Of a stretch of DNA of 64,000 nt, positions 1 through 9,544 are shown piece after piece. Position numbers and translations under genes: made by a program. The notes beneath the pieces are model-generated. The model saw nothing but the letters and a program-made list of their open reading frames with translations, was not told the origin of the DNA and searched no databases. Source of the stretch: Cryobacterium cryoconiti (GTDB taxonomy: Bacteria; Actinomycetota; Actinomycetes; Actinomycetales; Microbacteriaceae); the NCBI RefSeq assembly GCF_004403065.1, contig NZ_SOHA01000005.1, positions 497,296 through 561,295 on the forward strand. The letters run 5' to 3'. Every line of letters starts with the position of its first letter. Position 1 is the first letter of the stretch.

Positions 1-429
1 CAGGTCGGGCGTGATCAGTCCGGCGCCGCCGGCGGCGAGCAGGTCGTCGGCGAACCGGTCGACGCCGTACTGCAGGATGGGGTTCCAGTAGGTCATCACC
101 AGAACGGGAACGTCAACCTGGGCGGTGATCGCCGCAACGGCCTCGATCCCGTGCCGGAGGCGGAACCCGTTGGCGAGGGCCTGCTGGGTCGCTGCCTGGA
201 TCACCGGGCCGTCCATCACGGGGTCGGTGTAGGGCAGCCCGAGTTCGAGGATGTCGACGCCGCTGTTCGCGATGGCGACTGCAGCGTCGATGCTCTCACT
301 GAGGGTCGGGAAACCCACCGGCAGGTAGCCGATCAGGGCACCGCCACCCTCGGTGCGACGGCGCGCGATGGTCGCCTCGACCGTGCTCGACATTCCGGTG
401 GCCGGGTCGTGACCTGTGTCGGTGCTCAT
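1..429 (-). CDS. trpA: Tryptophan synthase alpha subunit, N-terminal part
   Basis: TrpA cleaves indole-3-glycerol phosphate to indole and glyceraldehyde-3-phosphate and passes indole to TrpB. Only the first 143 codons are inside the window; the family usually has about 265 residues. The motif [17 protein letters not shown] carries the catalytic Glu and Asp expected of the family, and MTYWNP follows. The ATG at 429 overlaps the trpB stop as ATGA, which fixes the start and suggests translational coupling. It is the last visible gene of the trp operon. A second in-frame Met at codon 13 is possible but less well placed. Confidence 0.95.
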   Translation of the reverse strand, partial: MSTDTGHDPATGMSSTVEATIARRRTEGGGALIGYLPVGFPTLSESIDAAVAIANSGVDILELGLPYTDPVMDGPVIQAATQQALANGFRLRHGIEAVAAITAQVDVPVLVMTYWNPILQYGVDRFADDLLAAGGAGLITPDL

Positions 430-1643
430 GACTGTTCCGCGCCTTTGTCGAGCAGGTCGAAGTACCGACCCGCGGTTTCCATGTCCTTGTCGCCGCGACC
501 GCTGAGGTTCACCAGGATGGTGGCGTCCGGGCCGAGCTGCTTGCCCAGTTCGAGCGTGCCGGCAAGGGCGTGCGCGGACTCGATGGCGGGGATGATGCCC
601 TCGGTGCGGCTGAGCAGCCGCAGGGCGCTCATCGCCTCGTCGTCGGTGACCGGCAGGTACGTGACCCGTCCGATGCTGGCGAGCCAGGCGTGCTCGGGCC
701 CGACCCCCGGGTAGTCGAGGCCCGCGGAGATCGAGTGCGACTCCACAGTCTGCCCGTCCTCGTCCTGGAGCAGGAGACTGCGGGCGCCGTGCAGGACGCC
801 GGGGCGCCCCTTGGTGATCGTCGCCGCGTGACGGAGGGTCTCCGCTCCGTCTCCGCCGGCCTCATAGCCGAACAGGGCCACCTCCGGGTCGTCGAGGAAG
901 GCGTGGAAGATGCCCATGGCGTTCGACCCGCCGCCGACGCAGGCGGTGACCGCGTCGGGGAGGCGCCCGGTGAGGTCGAGGACCTGCTGGCGGGCTTCTT
1001 CGCCGATGATCTTCTGGAAGTCGCGAACCATGGCGGGGAACGGGTGCGGGCCCGCGACCGTTCCGAAGATGTAGTTGGTGGTCTCGACGTTGGTGACCCA
1101 GTCGCGCATGGCGTCGTTGATCGCGTCTTTGAGGGTTCGCGACCCGGTCTTGACCGCGACGACCTCGGCGCCGAGGAGGCGCATCCGGGCCACGTTCAGG
1201 GCCTGTCGCTCGGTGTCGACCTCGCCCATGTAGACCACGCAGTCGAGCCCGAACAGGGCGGCGGCCGTCGCGGCGGCCACTCCGTGCTGGCCGGCTCCGG
1301 TCTCGGCGATCACGCGGGACTTGCCGATGCGCTTGGTGAGCAGCGCCTGGCCGAGCACGTTGTTGATCTTGTGGGATCCGGTGTGGTTGAGGTCTTCCCG
1401 CTTCAGGATGATGCGGGCGCCTCCGGCGTGCGCGGCGAACCGGGGCACCTCGGTGATCAGCGACGGCCGACCGGTGTAGGTGCGGTGCAGTTCCATCAGT
1501 TCGGCTGCGAAGGCCGGGTCCTGCCGAGCCAGTGTGTACTCGTTGGTGAGCTCGTCGAGGGCCGCGACGAGGGACTCCGGCACGAACCTGCCGCCGAAGT
1601 CGCCGAAGTACGGGCCTGCTTCTGTTCTGAGGGACATTGACAT
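426..1643 (-). CDS. trpB: Tryptophan synthase beta subunit
   Basis: This PLP enzyme condenses indole with L-serine to make tryptophan, in complex with TrpA. The 405-residue length is normal. The PLP lysine is K92 in [10 protein letters not shown], the catalytic Glu is E114 in AETGAGQHG, and the phosphate-binding GGGSNA loop is present. The ATG at 1643 directly abuts the trpC TAA stop; an alternative ATG lies two codons inside. The gene overlaps trpA by 4 nt. Confidence 0.97.
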   Translation of the reverse strand: MSMSLRTEAGPYFGDFGGRFVPESLVAALDELTNEYTLARQDPAFAAELMELHRTYTGRPSLITEVPRFAAHAGGARIILKREDLNHTGSHKINNVLGQALLTKRIGKSRVIAETGAGQHGVAAATAAALFGLDCVVYMGEVDTERQALNVARMRLLGAEVVAVKTGSRTLKDAINDAMRDWVTNVETTNYIFGTVAGPHPFPAMVRDFQKIIGEEARQQVLDLTGRLPDAVTACVGGGSNAMGIFHAFLDDPEVALFGYEAGGDGAETLRHAATITKGRPGVLHGARSLLLQDEDGQTVESHSISAGLDYPGVGPEHAWLASIGRVTYLPVTDDEAMSALRLLSRTEGIIPAIESAHALAGTLELGKQLGPDATILVNLSGRGDKDMETAGRYFDLLDKGAEQS

Positions 1644-2414
1644 TTATACCGCCAGGAATTCGGAGAGCGTGCGGATGGGATCGTTCGTGACGAGGGCCTC
1701 GCCGACCAGCACGATGTCGGCGCCGGCGGCACGGTAGTGCGCCACGTCAGACGCGGTCTTCACGGCGGACTCGGCAACGCGAACCACGCCGGACGGAATC
1801 TGGTCGGCGAGTCGACCGAACAGGTCCTGGTCGAGCTGGAACGTGGAGAGGTCGCGGGCATTGACCCCGACGAGGCTCGCGCCGATGGAGACGGCACGGT
1901 CGACCTCCTCGGCACTGTGCGTCTCGACCAGTGCGGTCATGCCGAGCTGACGGATGAGATCGTGCAGGGACACCAGGGTGGCCTGGTCGAGAGCCGCGAC
2001 AATGAGCAGCACCATGTCGGCGCCGGCCGCCCTGGCCTCGAAGACCTGGTAGGGCAGTCCGATGAAGTCCTTACGCAGGACCGGGATTCGCACGGCCGAG
2101 CGCACCTGCTCCAGGTCGGACAGCGACCCCAGGAACTTGCGGCCCTCGGTGAGCACGCTGATCGCGCTCGCACCGCCGAATTCGTAGGACACGGCGAGGG
2201 CGGCAGGGTCGGAGATCTCGGCCAGGGTGCCACGCGACGGGCTGGCTCGCTTGACCTCCGCGATGATCTTGACCCGGTCGGCGGGAGCGAGCACCGAGAG
2301 GGCGTCGATCGCGGGCGGGCGGGCGAGGGCTGCAGCCTCGACGACGGAGAACGGGCGGGCGGCCCGGCGCTGGTCAGCGTCGGCGACGGCCCCGGCTAGA
2401 AGGTCAGACAGCAC
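1644..2414 (-). CDS. trpC: Indole-3-glycerol phosphate synthase
   Basis: TrpC cyclises the carboxyphenylamino-deoxyribulose phosphate intermediate to indole-3-glycerol phosphate. It is a single-domain (beta/alpha)8 protein of 256 residues, not fused to TrpF. The motif IIAEVKRASPSRG carries E53 and catalytic K55, followed by VLRKDFI and ENAR-like GVNARDL motifs. The start is a GTG at 2414, four nt from the stop of the preceding small membrane gene. Neither trpD nor trpF is in this cluster. Confidence 0.96.
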   Translation of the reverse strand: MLSDLLAGAVADADQRRAARPFSVVEAAALARPPAIDALSVLAPADRVKIIAEVKRASPSRGTLAEISDPAALAVSYEFGGASAISVLTEGRKFLGSLSDLEQVRSAVRIPVLRKDFIGLPYQVFEARAAGADMVLLIVAALDQATLVSLHDLIRQLGMTALVETHSAEEVDRAVSIGASLVGVNARDLSTFQLDQDLFGRLADQIPSGVVRVAESAVKTASDVAHYRAAGADIVLVGEALVTNDPIRTLSEFLAV

Positions 2415-2418
2415 TCGA

Positions 2419-2643
2419 CTAGTGGCCCTGGTGCGAAGAGTCGGCTACGCCGTAGCCGACTTTGGACAGAATCCAGCCGACCAGCAGTCCGACCACGAGC
2501 AGACCGGCAGAGGCCCAGACGAGCCACGGAATCACCAGGAAGAAGGCGACGGTGCCGATGGTGATGGCCAGAAGCATGATGGTGACGGCGGTCCAGGCCG
2601 CGATCGAATGGCCTTCGCCTGGATCTACCGATTCGAAGCTCAT
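2419..2643 (-). CDS. Small two-helix membrane protein of the trp operon (DUF6704-like)
   Basis: This is a 74-residue protein of unknown function. It begins with a short polar segment and the motif GHSIAAWTAV (residues 11-20), followed by two hydrophobic helices at about 15-37 and 40-60, then KVGYG and a His-rich tail. Similar small GHSxAAWTAV proteins occur between trpE and trpC in other actinobacteria; the family name is from memory. The ATG at 2643 is chosen because AAAGGAG precedes it at good spacing, and the upstream in-frame codon at 2676 is not so placed. Its position suggests a link to tryptophan metabolism or transport, but this is inference. Confidence 0.8.
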   Translation of the reverse strand: MSFESVDPGEGHSIAAWTAVTIMLLAITIGTVAFFLVIPWLVWASAGLLVVGLLVGWILSKVGYGVADSSHQGH

Positions 2644-2693
2644 GGTTCTCCTTTTGTGCGTTGACTGACAGAACAAGTCTAGCGGCCTCGCGC

Positions 2694-2722
2694 TTCACCG
2701 GCCTGCCCGGGAAGCCGGTGAA
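2694..2722 (-). other. Intergenic hairpin inside the trp operon
   Basis: The arms TTCACCGGC and GCCGGTGAA form a perfect 9-bp stem around an 11-nt loop, in the gap between the two small membrane-protein genes. There is no T tract on the minus strand, so it may be an mRNA-stability or partial-termination element rather than a full terminator. Confidence 0.45.
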
Positions 2723-2742
2723 ACCGGGAATACGGTCCGGGT

Positions 2743-3396
2743 TCAGCGCGGCGCGGTGGGGTCTTCGCCGCGGCTCAGGCCGTCCCAGTCGTCGACGGCG
2801 TCCCGTTCCGGCCCGGTTCCGGTTCCGGTTCCGGCTCCGGCTCCGGCTCCGACGCCCGGATCGCCTGCGTCGACGGGTTCGAAGCGCACGGCCTGATAAC
2901 GGGACGTCGGCCCGGGCCAGCGGCGGGCGGTGACCAACACCGAGACTCCCGCCCCGGCCATGACCACGCCGGCGAGGAGAGCCACGAACGGCCACGGCGT
3001 CACCGAGGCCGAGACGACGGCGTCGACGACCGACTCGGTGCCGGAGATCCCGGTGGCATCGGTGACCGCGCCGGCGCTGGCCGTGGCCGGGTCGGTGATC
3101 GCCAGGAAGGCGGACAGCGAAACGGAGAAGCCGAGCAGCACCTCGAGCACGCCGAGGACCAGGCGGATGACGGGACCGGCGATGCTCAACGCCCCGGCCA
3201 GGGCCATGCCGGCCAGCGCCAGAGCGGTGACGCCGGGTGCGGCGGTGGCGCCCGCGACCTCGAGGGTCTGCCGGGCCGCCCCTGATTGCGCCACGTCGGC
3301 GTTCACCCACGGCTGCGTCCAGGCCAGCAGGGCGAGCCCGCTGGCAGCGAGGACCACAAGGATGTGCGTGAGCTTGACGCGCCGTGCCGATGCCAC
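2743..3396 (-). CDS. Trp region conserved membrane protein (Trp_oprn_chp family)
   Basis: This 217-residue protein matches the actinobacterial family of tryptophan-associated membrane proteins of unknown function. Four hydrophobic helices are visible at about 9-27, 54-72, 77-99 and 133-155, with TQPW just after the first helix. A low-complexity Gly-Ala/Gly-Thr segment at 181-195 is encoded by a hexanucleotide repeat. The GTG start at 3396 directly follows the trpE TAG stop, so the two are very likely cotranscribed. No catalytic motif is seen; a role in trp uptake or pathway organisation would be speculation. Confidence 0.85.
   Translation of the reverse strand: MASARRVKLTHILVVLAASGLALLAWTQPWVNADVAQSGAARQTLEVAGATAAPGVTALALAGMALAGALSIAGPVIRLVLGVLEVLLGFSVSLSAFLAITDPATASAGAVTDATGISGTESVVDAVVSASVTPWPFVALLAGVVMAGAGVSVLVTARRWPGPTSRYQAVRFEPVDAGDPGVGAGAGAGTGTGTGPERDAVDDWDGLSRGEDPTAPR
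2815..2850. repeat. Hexanucleotide tandem repeat, 6 copies, in coding sequence
   Basis: Three copies of GGTTCC are followed by three of GGCTCC. Both encode alternating Gly-Ala/Gly-Thr dipeptides in the C-terminal tail of the Trp-region membrane protein. The 6-bp unit keeps frame when copies are gained or lost, so length variation between strains is plausible. Confidence 0.9.
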
Positions 3397-4935
3397 CTAA
3401 CGCACCCGCTTCATGGCGTTCGCGACCGCGACCGCGCGGAGGGGCGCCGCCGCTTTGTTCTGCGACTCCTGAAATTCGGAGACCGGGTCGGAGTCGGCGA
3501 CGAGCCCACCGCCGGCCTGAACCCGGGCCACGCCGCCCATGATGGTGGCGGTGCGGATGGCGATGGCCAGGTCGGCGTCACCGGCGAACCCGAAGTAGCC
3601 GACCACTCCCCCGTAGACGCCGCGCTGGGTGGGCTCGAGGGCGTCGATGATCTCCAGGGCGCGCGGTTTCGGCGCTCCGGAGAGGGTCCCGGCCGGGAAG
3701 GTGGCGCGGAAGACGTCGATGGCGGACCGGCCCGGCAACAGGTTGCCCTCCACCGAGGAGACCAGATGCATGATGTGGCTGAACCGTTCGATCCGCATGA
3801 ACTCGGTCACCTCCACCGACCCGGCGGCGCACACCTTGAGCAGGTCGTTGCGGGCCAGGTCGACGAGCATCAGATGCTCGGCGCGTTCCTTGGCGTCGCC
3901 CGCGAGCTCGGCTTCGAAGTCGGCGTCGGCTTCCGGGGTCGCGCCGCGTGGCTTCGACCCGGCGATCGGATGCGTGAACACCCGGTCGTTCTGCACCTTG
4001 ACCAGGGCCTCGGGCGAGGAGCCCACGACCCAGTAGGTTTCCCCGTCCGTGGATTCCAGGCTCAGCAGATACATGTACGGCGAGGGGTTGAGGCTGCGCA
4101 GCACCCGGTAGACGTCGATCGGGTCGGCCGTGCAGTCCTGGTCGAACCGCTGCGAGATGACCACCTGGAACACGTCGCCGTCGACGATGTGCTCCTTGGC
4201 GACGTCGACCGCGGCGAGGAAATCCTCGCGGCGGGTGCGGTGGGTCGGAGACGCGGGCGTGGACAGGTCGACTTCGGCGAGCCAGGCCTCCGAGGGTTCG
4301 GCCAGGCGGGCCTGCAGGGCGTCCAGGCGGGCCTGCGCGGCCGCCCAGAGGGCATCCGTCTCGTCGTGGCCGTCATTGAGCACGTTGGCGATGAGCTGCA
4401 CCGTGCCGTACTTGTGGTCGATCACGACGAGGTCGGCGACGAAGCTGAAGGCCTGACCGGGCACGTCATAGTCGGCCGTCGGTCGGTTGGGCAGCCGTTC
4501 GATCTGGCGGATGGCCTCCCAGCCGATGAAGCCGACGAGGCCGCCGGTCAGGGGTGGCTGGCCGGGCATTCGCGGGGTTTCCCAGCGCTCGTAGAGGGCC
4601 GCTAGGGCTGCCAGCGGGCCGAGGCCGACTGCGGCGCCGAGGGCCCGTTCGGCCGAGAGGCCGTAGTCGAGCCAGCGGGTCTCGTCGCCCTGCTGGGTGA
4701 GCACACCGAACGAGGACACCCCGACGAAGGAGAACCGGGACCAGATTCCGCCCTGCTCGGCGGATTCGAGCAGGAAGCTGCCGGGCTGGCCCGCCGCGAG
4801 CTTGCGGTAGATGCCCACCGGAGTCTCACCGTCTGCGAAGAGTTCACGCACCACCGGGATCACCCGGTGGCCGGAGCTCAGGTTCGCGAACTGCTCGGCG
4901 GTCGTCGACGCGGTGTTGGAGCTGTTCGGTGCCAT
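3397..4935 (-). CDS. trpE: Anthranilate synthase component I
   Basis: TrpE converts chorismate to anthranilate using ammonia delivered by a TrpG glutaminase, which is not in this window. The 512-residue length is typical. The N-terminal half contains LLESAE, the tryptophan feedback-site motif; the catalytic half contains PIAGSKPRG, DLARNDLLKVC, FPAGTLSGAPKPRA and VQAGGGLVADSDP. The ATG at 4935 lies 2 nt after the hisI stop, so the trp genes appear fused to the upstream his genes with no room for a classical attenuator leader. Confidence 0.97.
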   Translation of the reverse strand: MAPNSSNTASTTAEQFANLSSGHRVIPVVRELFADGETPVGIYRKLAAGQPGSFLLESAEQGGIWSRFSFVGVSSFGVLTQQGDETRWLDYGLSAERALGAAVGLGPLAALAALYERWETPRMPGQPPLTGGLVGFIGWEAIRQIERLPNRPTADYDVPGQAFSFVADLVVIDHKYGTVQLIANVLNDGHDETDALWAAAQARLDALQARLAEPSEAWLAEVDLSTPASPTHRTRREDFLAAVDVAKEHIVDGDVFQVVISQRFDQDCTADPIDVYRVLRSLNPSPYMYLLSLESTDGETYWVVGSSPEALVKVQNDRVFTHPIAGSKPRGATPEADADFEAELAGDAKERAEHLMLVDLARNDLLKVCAAGSVEVTEFMRIERFSHIMHLVSSVEGNLLPGRSAIDVFRATFPAGTLSGAPKPRALEIIDALEPTQRGVYGGVVGYFGFAGDADLAIAIRTATIMGGVARVQAGGGLVADSDPVSEFQESQNKAAAPLRAVAVANAMKRVR

Positions 4936-4937
4936 GG

Positions 4938-5369
4938 TCAGTCCTTCGGCTCGTCGGCGGAGGCCGGATCGGTGGATGTCGGGTCAGCTGCCGCCTCGGC
5001 CTCGGGGCGCGTGCCGGTGACGACGTCGATGCCGCGCCCGTCGAAGCAGGTGCGGGCACCCGTGTGGCAGGCGGCCCCGACCTGGTCGGCCTGCACGAGG
5101 AGGGTGTCGGCGTCGCAGTCGAGGGCGGCCGACTTCACGTACTGGGCGTGGCCGGAGGTGTCGCCCTTGCGCCAGAATTCCTGGCGGCTGCGGGACCAGA
5201 ACGTCACGCGCCCCTCGCTGAGGGTGCGGCGCAGCGCTTCCCGGTTCATCCAGCCGAGCATGAGAACCTCACCGGTGTCCCACTGCTGGATCACAGCCGG
5301 CAGCAGGCCGTCGGAGTTGAACACGGCCCGGGCCAGGGCGTCGTCGGAGGCGGAGAGCAGGTCGGTCAT
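4938..5369 (-). CDS. hisI: Phosphoribosyl-AMP cyclohydrolase
   Basis: HisI opens the purine ring of phosphoribosyl-AMP, the third step of histidine synthesis. The 143-residue protein is the monofunctional form with hisE separate. The metal-binding [10 protein letters not shown] segment, the CHTGARTCF cysteine/histidine motif and the [18 protein letters not shown] block are all present. The C-terminal tail beyond about residue 120 is Glu/Asp/Ala-rich and looks disordered. It lies 33 nt after hisF and 2 nt before trpE. Confidence 0.96.
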   Translation of the reverse strand: MTDLLSASDDALARAVFNSDGLLPAVIQQWDTGEVLMLGWMNREALRRTLSEGRVTFWSRSRQEFWRKGDTSGHAQYVKSAALDCDADTLLVQADQVGAACHTGARTCFDGRGIDVVTGTRPEAEAAADPTSTDPASADEPKD

Positions 5370-5402
5370 CGGGGAGCCGTTTCGGTTGTGAGGGAACGCA
5401 AA

Positions 5403-6164
5403 TCAGCGCACGGGCATTCCGGCGTTTCGCAACTCCGCCTTGACGTCGCCGACGGTGAGCTGACCGCTGTGGAAAACGGATGCCGCGAGCACGGCGTCCG
5501 CTCCGGCCGCGATCGCCGGGGGGAAGTCTTCGACGCGGCCGGCGCCGCCGGATGCGATCACCGGAACACTGCTCAGGGCGCGCATCAGCGTGATCAGTTC
5601 GAGGTCGAAGCCGGCCTTCGTGCCGTCGGCGTCGATGGAGTTGACGAGCAGCTCGCCGACCCCGAGTTCGATGGCGGTGCGCGCCCAGGCGAGGGCGTCC
5701 AGGTCGGTTTCGGTGCGGCCGCCGTGGGTGGTGACGACGAAACCGGACTCGGTGCGCCCGCTGCGCTTGACGTCGAGTGAGAGCACCAGCACCTGAGAGC
5801 CGAACCGGTCGGCGATCTCGCCGATCAGGGCCGGCCGCCGGATGGCGGCGCTGTTCACACCCACCTTGTCGGCGCCGCTGGCCTGCAGCCGCGACACGTC
5901 CTCGACGGTGCGGATGCCGCCGCCCACCGTGAGCGGGATGAACACCTGCTCGGCGGTGGCGCGCACGACGTCGTAGGTGGTGGCGCGGTTGTCGACCGTG
6001 GCGGTCACGTCGAGGAAGGTGAGCTCATCGGCGCCCTGCTCGTAGTAGCGGCGGGCGAGTTCGACCGGGTCGCCCGCGTCGCGCAGGTTCTGGAAGTTCA
6101 CGCCCTTCACCACGCGGCCGTCGGCCACGTCGAGGCAGGGGATCACCCGCACCGAAAGACTCAC
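5403..6164 (-). CDS. hisF: Imidazole glycerol phosphate synthase, cyclase subunit
   Basis: HisF closes the imidazole ring using ammonia channelled from the HisH glutaminase, releasing AICAR. It is a (beta/alpha)8 barrel of 253 residues. The catalytic aspartates are D12 in PCLDVADG and D131 in LSLDVKRSG, and the phosphate-binding GGGIRT and ASGGAG motifs are visible. The ATG start at 6164 gives the usual N-terminus. The partner hisH and also hisA, hisB, hisC and hisD are not in this window. Confidence 0.97.
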   Translation of the reverse strand: MSLSVRVIPCLDVADGRVVKGVNFQNLRDAGDPVELARRYYEQGADELTFLDVTATVDNRATTYDVVRATAEQVFIPLTVGGGIRTVEDVSRLQASGADKVGVNSAAIRRPALIGEIADRFGSQVLVLSLDVKRSGRTESGFVVTTHGGRTETDLDALAWARTAIELGVGELLVNSIDADGTKAGFDLELITLMRALSSVPVIASGGAGRVEDFPPAIAAGADAVLAASVFHSGQLTVGDVKAELRNAGMPVR

Positions 6165-6194
6165 GATCGTGCCTCCATTGTGTGTCGTCGCCCG

Positions 6195-7034
6195 TTACAG
6201 CCGGGCGTTGTGGATGGAGCTGATCAGGATGGCGCGCGCTCCGAGTTCGTAGAGGGCGTCCATGACGTGGTTGGTGTTCAGGCGCGGGATCATGACCCGC
6301 ACGGCGACCCACTCCGGGTCGTGCAGGGACGACACGGTGGGCGACTCGATACCGGGAGCCAGGAGGCAGGCATCGTCGAGGAGGACCTGCGGGATGTCGT
6401 AATCCATCAGCACGTACTGGCGGGCCACGAGCACGCCCTGCAGCCGACGCAGGAGCGTCGCGATGCCGGGTTTGTCGTTCTCGGAGCTGATCAGCACCGC
6501 GGTGGACTGCAGGATGACCGGGCCGAAGATCTCGAGGCCGGCCTTGCGCAGGGTGGACCCGGTGGACACGACGTCGGCGACGGCATCCGCCACGCCCAGC
6601 TGCACGGCGGATTCGACCGCGCCGTCGAGGGTGACCAGGGTGACGCTGACGTTGTGCTCGGCGAGGAATGCCTCGACGAGTCCGGGGTAGCTGGTGGCGA
6701 CGCGGAGGCCGGACAGGTCGGCCAGGGCGGTGAAACGACCGGCGGGGCCGGCGAACCGGAAGGTGGAGTCGCCGAAGTCGAGGCTGGCGATCTCCTGCGC
6801 GGTGGAGCCCGAGTCGAGCAGCAGGTCGCGACCGGTGATACCGACGTCGAGGGCGCCGGAGCCGACGTAGGTGGCGATGTCACGGGGTCGCAGGTAGAAG
6901 AATTCCACGTCATTGTGCGGGTCGGAGACGACGAGGTCGCGGGGGTCGCGGCGGCCGGTATAGCCTGCCTCGAACAGCATCTGCGCGGCGGTTTCGGACA
7001 ACGAGCCCTTGTTGGGCACGGCAATTCTCAGCAT
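6195..7034 (-). CDS. hisG: ATP phosphoribosyltransferase (long form)
   Basis: HisG joins ATP and PRPP in the committed step of histidine synthesis and is normally inhibited by histidine. The 279-residue length indicates the long form with a C-terminal ACT-like regulatory domain (about 205-279), which works without HisZ. The start [13 protein letters not shown] at 7034 is chosen as the usual N-terminus; the reading frame extends 13 codons upstream with no family-like sequence. GSTLRKAGL is the PRPP-site region. It follows hisE after a 79-nt gap. Confidence 0.95.
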   Translation of the reverse strand: MLRIAVPNKGSLSETAAQMLFEAGYTGRRDPRDLVVSDPHNDVEFFYLRPRDIATYVGSGALDVGITGRDLLLDSGSTAQEIASLDFGDSTFRFAGPAGRFTALADLSGLRVATSYPGLVEAFLAEHNVSVTLVTLDGAVESAVQLGVADAVADVVSTGSTLRKAGLEIFGPVILQSTAVLISSENDKPGIATLLRRLQGVLVARQYVLMDYDIPQVLLDDACLLAPGIESPTVSSLHDPEWVAVRVMIPRLNTNHVMDALYELGARAILISSIHNARL

Positions 7035-7113
7035 TTCAGTACTCTCTGCGTCTTCAGGCTCTGGCAAAATCAAGTCTCACGGGCGTGACCGGGGCGATGC
7101 GCTCTCGGATGCG

Positions 7114-7377
7114 TCACAGATGCCGGTACAGGTCGGCAGGGCTCAGGCCCTTCGCCAGCATCATCACCTGCACGTGGTAGAGCAGCTGGCTCATCTCGGC
7201 GGCGGTTTCGTCGTCGCTCTGGAATTCGGCGGCCATCCACACCTCGGCTGCCTCCTCGACGATCTTCTTGCCGATGGCATGCACGCCGGCGTCGAGTTCG
7301 CGAACGGTCCCCGAGCCGTCGGGGCGGGTACGTGCTTTGTCGCTCAGTTCAGCGAACAGTTCGTCGAAAGTCTTCAC
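7114..7377 (-). CDS. hisE: Phosphoribosyl-ATP pyrophosphatase
   Basis: HisE hydrolyses phosphoribosyl-ATP to phosphoribosyl-AMP, the second step of the histidine pathway. The protein is 87 residues, the size of a stand-alone MazG-like all-alpha enzyme. The metal-binding helix [13 protein letters not shown] and a second acidic helix [15 protein letters not shown] fit the family. It is placed 12 nt after rpe and upstream of hisG. Confidence 0.95.
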   Translation of the reverse strand: MKTFDELFAELSDKARTRPDGSGTVRELDAGVHAIGKKIVEEAAEVWMAAEFQSDDETAAEMSQLLYHVQVMMLAKGLSPADLYRHL

Positions 7378-7389
7378 CTGTCTAGGGTA

Positions 7390-8058
7390 CTAGTGCGAGT
7401 GCTGGTGTTCGGTCGCGGCGGCGCGCAGCCGGGCGATCTGCTTCGCGGGGTCCGCGGCGTTGAACACGCTGGACCCGGCCACGAACGTGTTGGCACCGGC
7501 CTCGGCGGCGATCACGATGGTGTCCTCGGTGATGCCGCCGTCGACCTGCAGCCACACGTCCAGTCCGGTCTTCTTCACCGCCTCCGACAGGGTGCGGAGC
7601 TTGCGCATGGTGGACGGCATGAAGCTCTGCCCGCCGAAACCGGGTTCGACGGTCATCACGAGCACCTGGTCGAATTCGGGCAGCAGCTCCAGGTACGGTT
7701 CGACGGCCGTGCCGGGCTTGAGCGCGATGCCGGCCCGGGCTCCGATGGACCGCAGTTTGCGGGCCAGCCCGACCGGATTGGTCGTGGCCTCCGCGTGGAA
7801 GGTGACCGAGAACGCGCCTGCCTCCGCGTAGCCGGGCGCCCAGCGTTCGGGGTTCTCGATCATCAGATGCAGGTCGAACGGCAACGGGGAAATCTGGGCG
7901 AGGCGGTCGACGACGGGGGGCCCGAACGTCATGTTGGGCACGAAATGGTTGTCCATGATGTCGACGTGCACCAGGTCCGCGGTGCGGATGCGCCCCAGGT
8001 CCCGTTCGAGATTCGCGAAATCGGCGGCGAGGATGCTGGGGTTTATCCGGGTGACCAT
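7390..8058 (-). CDS. rpe: Ribulose-phosphate 3-epimerase
   Basis: This TIM-barrel enzyme interconverts ribulose-5-phosphate and xylulose-5-phosphate in the pentose phosphate pathway. The 222 residues contain PSILAADF, VDIMDNHFVPNMTFG with the metal-binding His/Asp, HLMIENP and MTVEPGFGGQ. A His-rich C-terminal tail (EHQHSH) is minor. The rsmB-rpe-hisE-hisG order is a common actinobacterial one. The ATG at 8058 lies 31 nt after rsmB. Confidence 0.96.
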   Translation of the reverse strand: MVTRINPSILAADFANLERDLGRIRTADLVHVDIMDNHFVPNMTFGPPVVDRLAQISPLPFDLHLMIENPERWAPGYAEAGAFSVTFHAEATTNPVGLARKLRSIGARAGIALKPGTAVEPYLELLPEFDQVLVMTVEPGFGGQSFMPSTMRKLRTLSEAVKKTGLDVWLQVDGGITEDTIVIAAEAGANTFVAGSSVFNAADPAKQIARLRAAATEHQHSH

Positions 8059-8089
8059 GCTTTCACCCTACTGCGGGCAGGCGCGGCGG

Positions 8090-9544
8090 CTACTCCGTGC
8101 GCTCGAGCAGGGTGATGAACATGGCGTCGGTGCCGTGCCGGTGCGGCCACAGCTGCACACTGCCGACGGCGTCGGCCAGATCGAGCGGCGAGCTGCTCAG
8201 GCTCTGCAGAACGGATGCCGTGTCGAGGGTCTGCACGCGCCCCGCCCATTTCTTCAGAGCGGACGCGACGATCCCCCGGGTCTCCGCCACGTGCGGCGAG
8301 CAGGTGACGTAGGCAAGCACGCCGCCCGGTTTGAGCGCGCCGAGGGCGGCGTCGATCAGGCCGGACTGGAGGTCCGACAGCTCGGCGACGTCCCGGGGCT
8401 GCTTGCGCCACCGGGCCTCCGGGCGCCGCCGCAGCGCGCCGAGCCCGGTGCAGGGGGCATCGAGCAGGATCCGGTCGAATTGCTCCGGGTGCTCGGCACC
8501 GAACCGGGTGCCGTCCTCCTCCCAGACAGGTACCGCGGCCGGTACCGCGGCCAGGGCCTTCCGCACGAGGGCGGCCCGGGCCGGGACGATTTCGTTGGCG
8601 ACGAGGCTGGCCCCGCCGGCCAGCGCCTCGGAGGCGAGCAGGGCTGCCTTGCCGCCGGGGCCGGCGCAGAGGTCGAGCCAGCGCTCCCCCGGCGTCACCG
8701 GGCGCGCCCGGCTGAGCGCGAGGGCCGCCAGCTGGGAGCCCTCGTCCTGCACCCGCAGCCGGCCGCCGCTGTCCTGCATCAGGTGCACGGGGTCCCCGCC
8801 GGCCAGCACGAAGCCGGTGGGTGAGAAGTCGTTGGCGACACCGAGCCCGTCAGTGTCTTGCGTGTTGCTCAGTCCGGGCAGGATCACCATGTTCACCTTG
8901 GGGGCGGCGTTGTCGGCAGCCAGCAGATCATCGAGCTCGGCCTCACGGCCTTCGAGCCGCAGCGATTGCCGGAACGCCCGCACCACCCACACCGGATGCG
9001 AGTGCTCGGCGGCGAGGCGGTCGTCGTCGTTCACCGCCTCGCTGAGCACGCGGTCGCGCCACTCGTCGGCGCTGGAACGGGAAATGGTGCGCAGCACCCC
9101 GTTGGTGAAGCCGGTGGCGGCGCGGGAGCCCACCTGGCGGGCCAGTTCGACGGACTCGTTCACGGCCGCGTGGGTGGCGACCCGGGTGGCGAGCAGCTGG
9201 TGCGCGCCGAGCCGCAGCACGTCCAGGATGGCCGGGTCGATGGCGGTGACCGGCCGGCCGGCCGCGTCGGCGATCACCCGGTCGTAGAAGCCCTGCATGC
9301 GCAGGGTGCCGTAGGTCAGCTCGGTGGCCAGCGCGGCATCCGCGGTACTGAGCGCCGCCCGCTTGATCCGGGTGGGCAGCAGCAGGTTCGCATAGGCGTC
9401 GGATTCCCGCACTGCTGCGATGACCTCGTAGGCCACCCGCCGGGCCGGCTGCACGACATCAGCCTGCGGGCGCGCACGCTCCGAGGTGCGGCCGCTCTCG
9501 GAGCGAGCGCCGTTCTTCCGGCCCTGTACGCGGTCGTCGCTCAT
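8090..9544 (-). CDS. rsmB: 16S rRNA m5C methyltransferase, RsmB/Fmu family
   Basis: This SAM-dependent enzyme is expected to methylate a cytosine of 16S rRNA. It has 484 residues: a basic N-terminal tail, a NusB-like RNA-binding domain at about 30-165, and a Rossmann methyltransferase domain. Motifs are DLCAGPGGKAALLA for SAM binding, DAPCTGLGALRRRPEARW and VTCSPH with the catalytic cysteines. The frame stays open far upstream across fmt and priA, but the true start is the ATG at 9544, which overlaps the fmt stop as ATGA. The fmt-rsmB pair is conserved in bacteria. Confidence 0.95.
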   Translation of the reverse strand: MSDDRVQGRKNGARSESGRTSERARPQADVVQPARRVAYEVIAAVRESDAYANLLLPTRIKRAALSTADAALATELTYGTLRMQGFYDRVIADAAGRPVTAIDPAILDVLRLGAHQLLATRVATHAAVNESVELARQVGSRAATGFTNGVLRTISRSSADEWRDRVLSEAVNDDDRLAAEHSHPVWVVRAFRQSLRLEGREAELDDLLAADNAAPKVNMVILPGLSNTQDTDGLGVANDFSPTGFVLAGGDPVHLMQDSGGRLRVQDEGSQLAALALSRARPVTPGERWLDLCAGPGGKAALLASEALAGGASLVANEIVPARAALVRKALAAVPAAVPVWEEDGTRFGAEHPEQFDRILLDAPCTGLGALRRRPEARWRKQPRDVAELSDLQSGLIDAALGALKPGGVLAYVTCSPHVAETRGIVASALKKWAGRVQTLDTASVLQSLSSSPLDLADAVGSVQLWPHRHGTDAMFITLLERTE

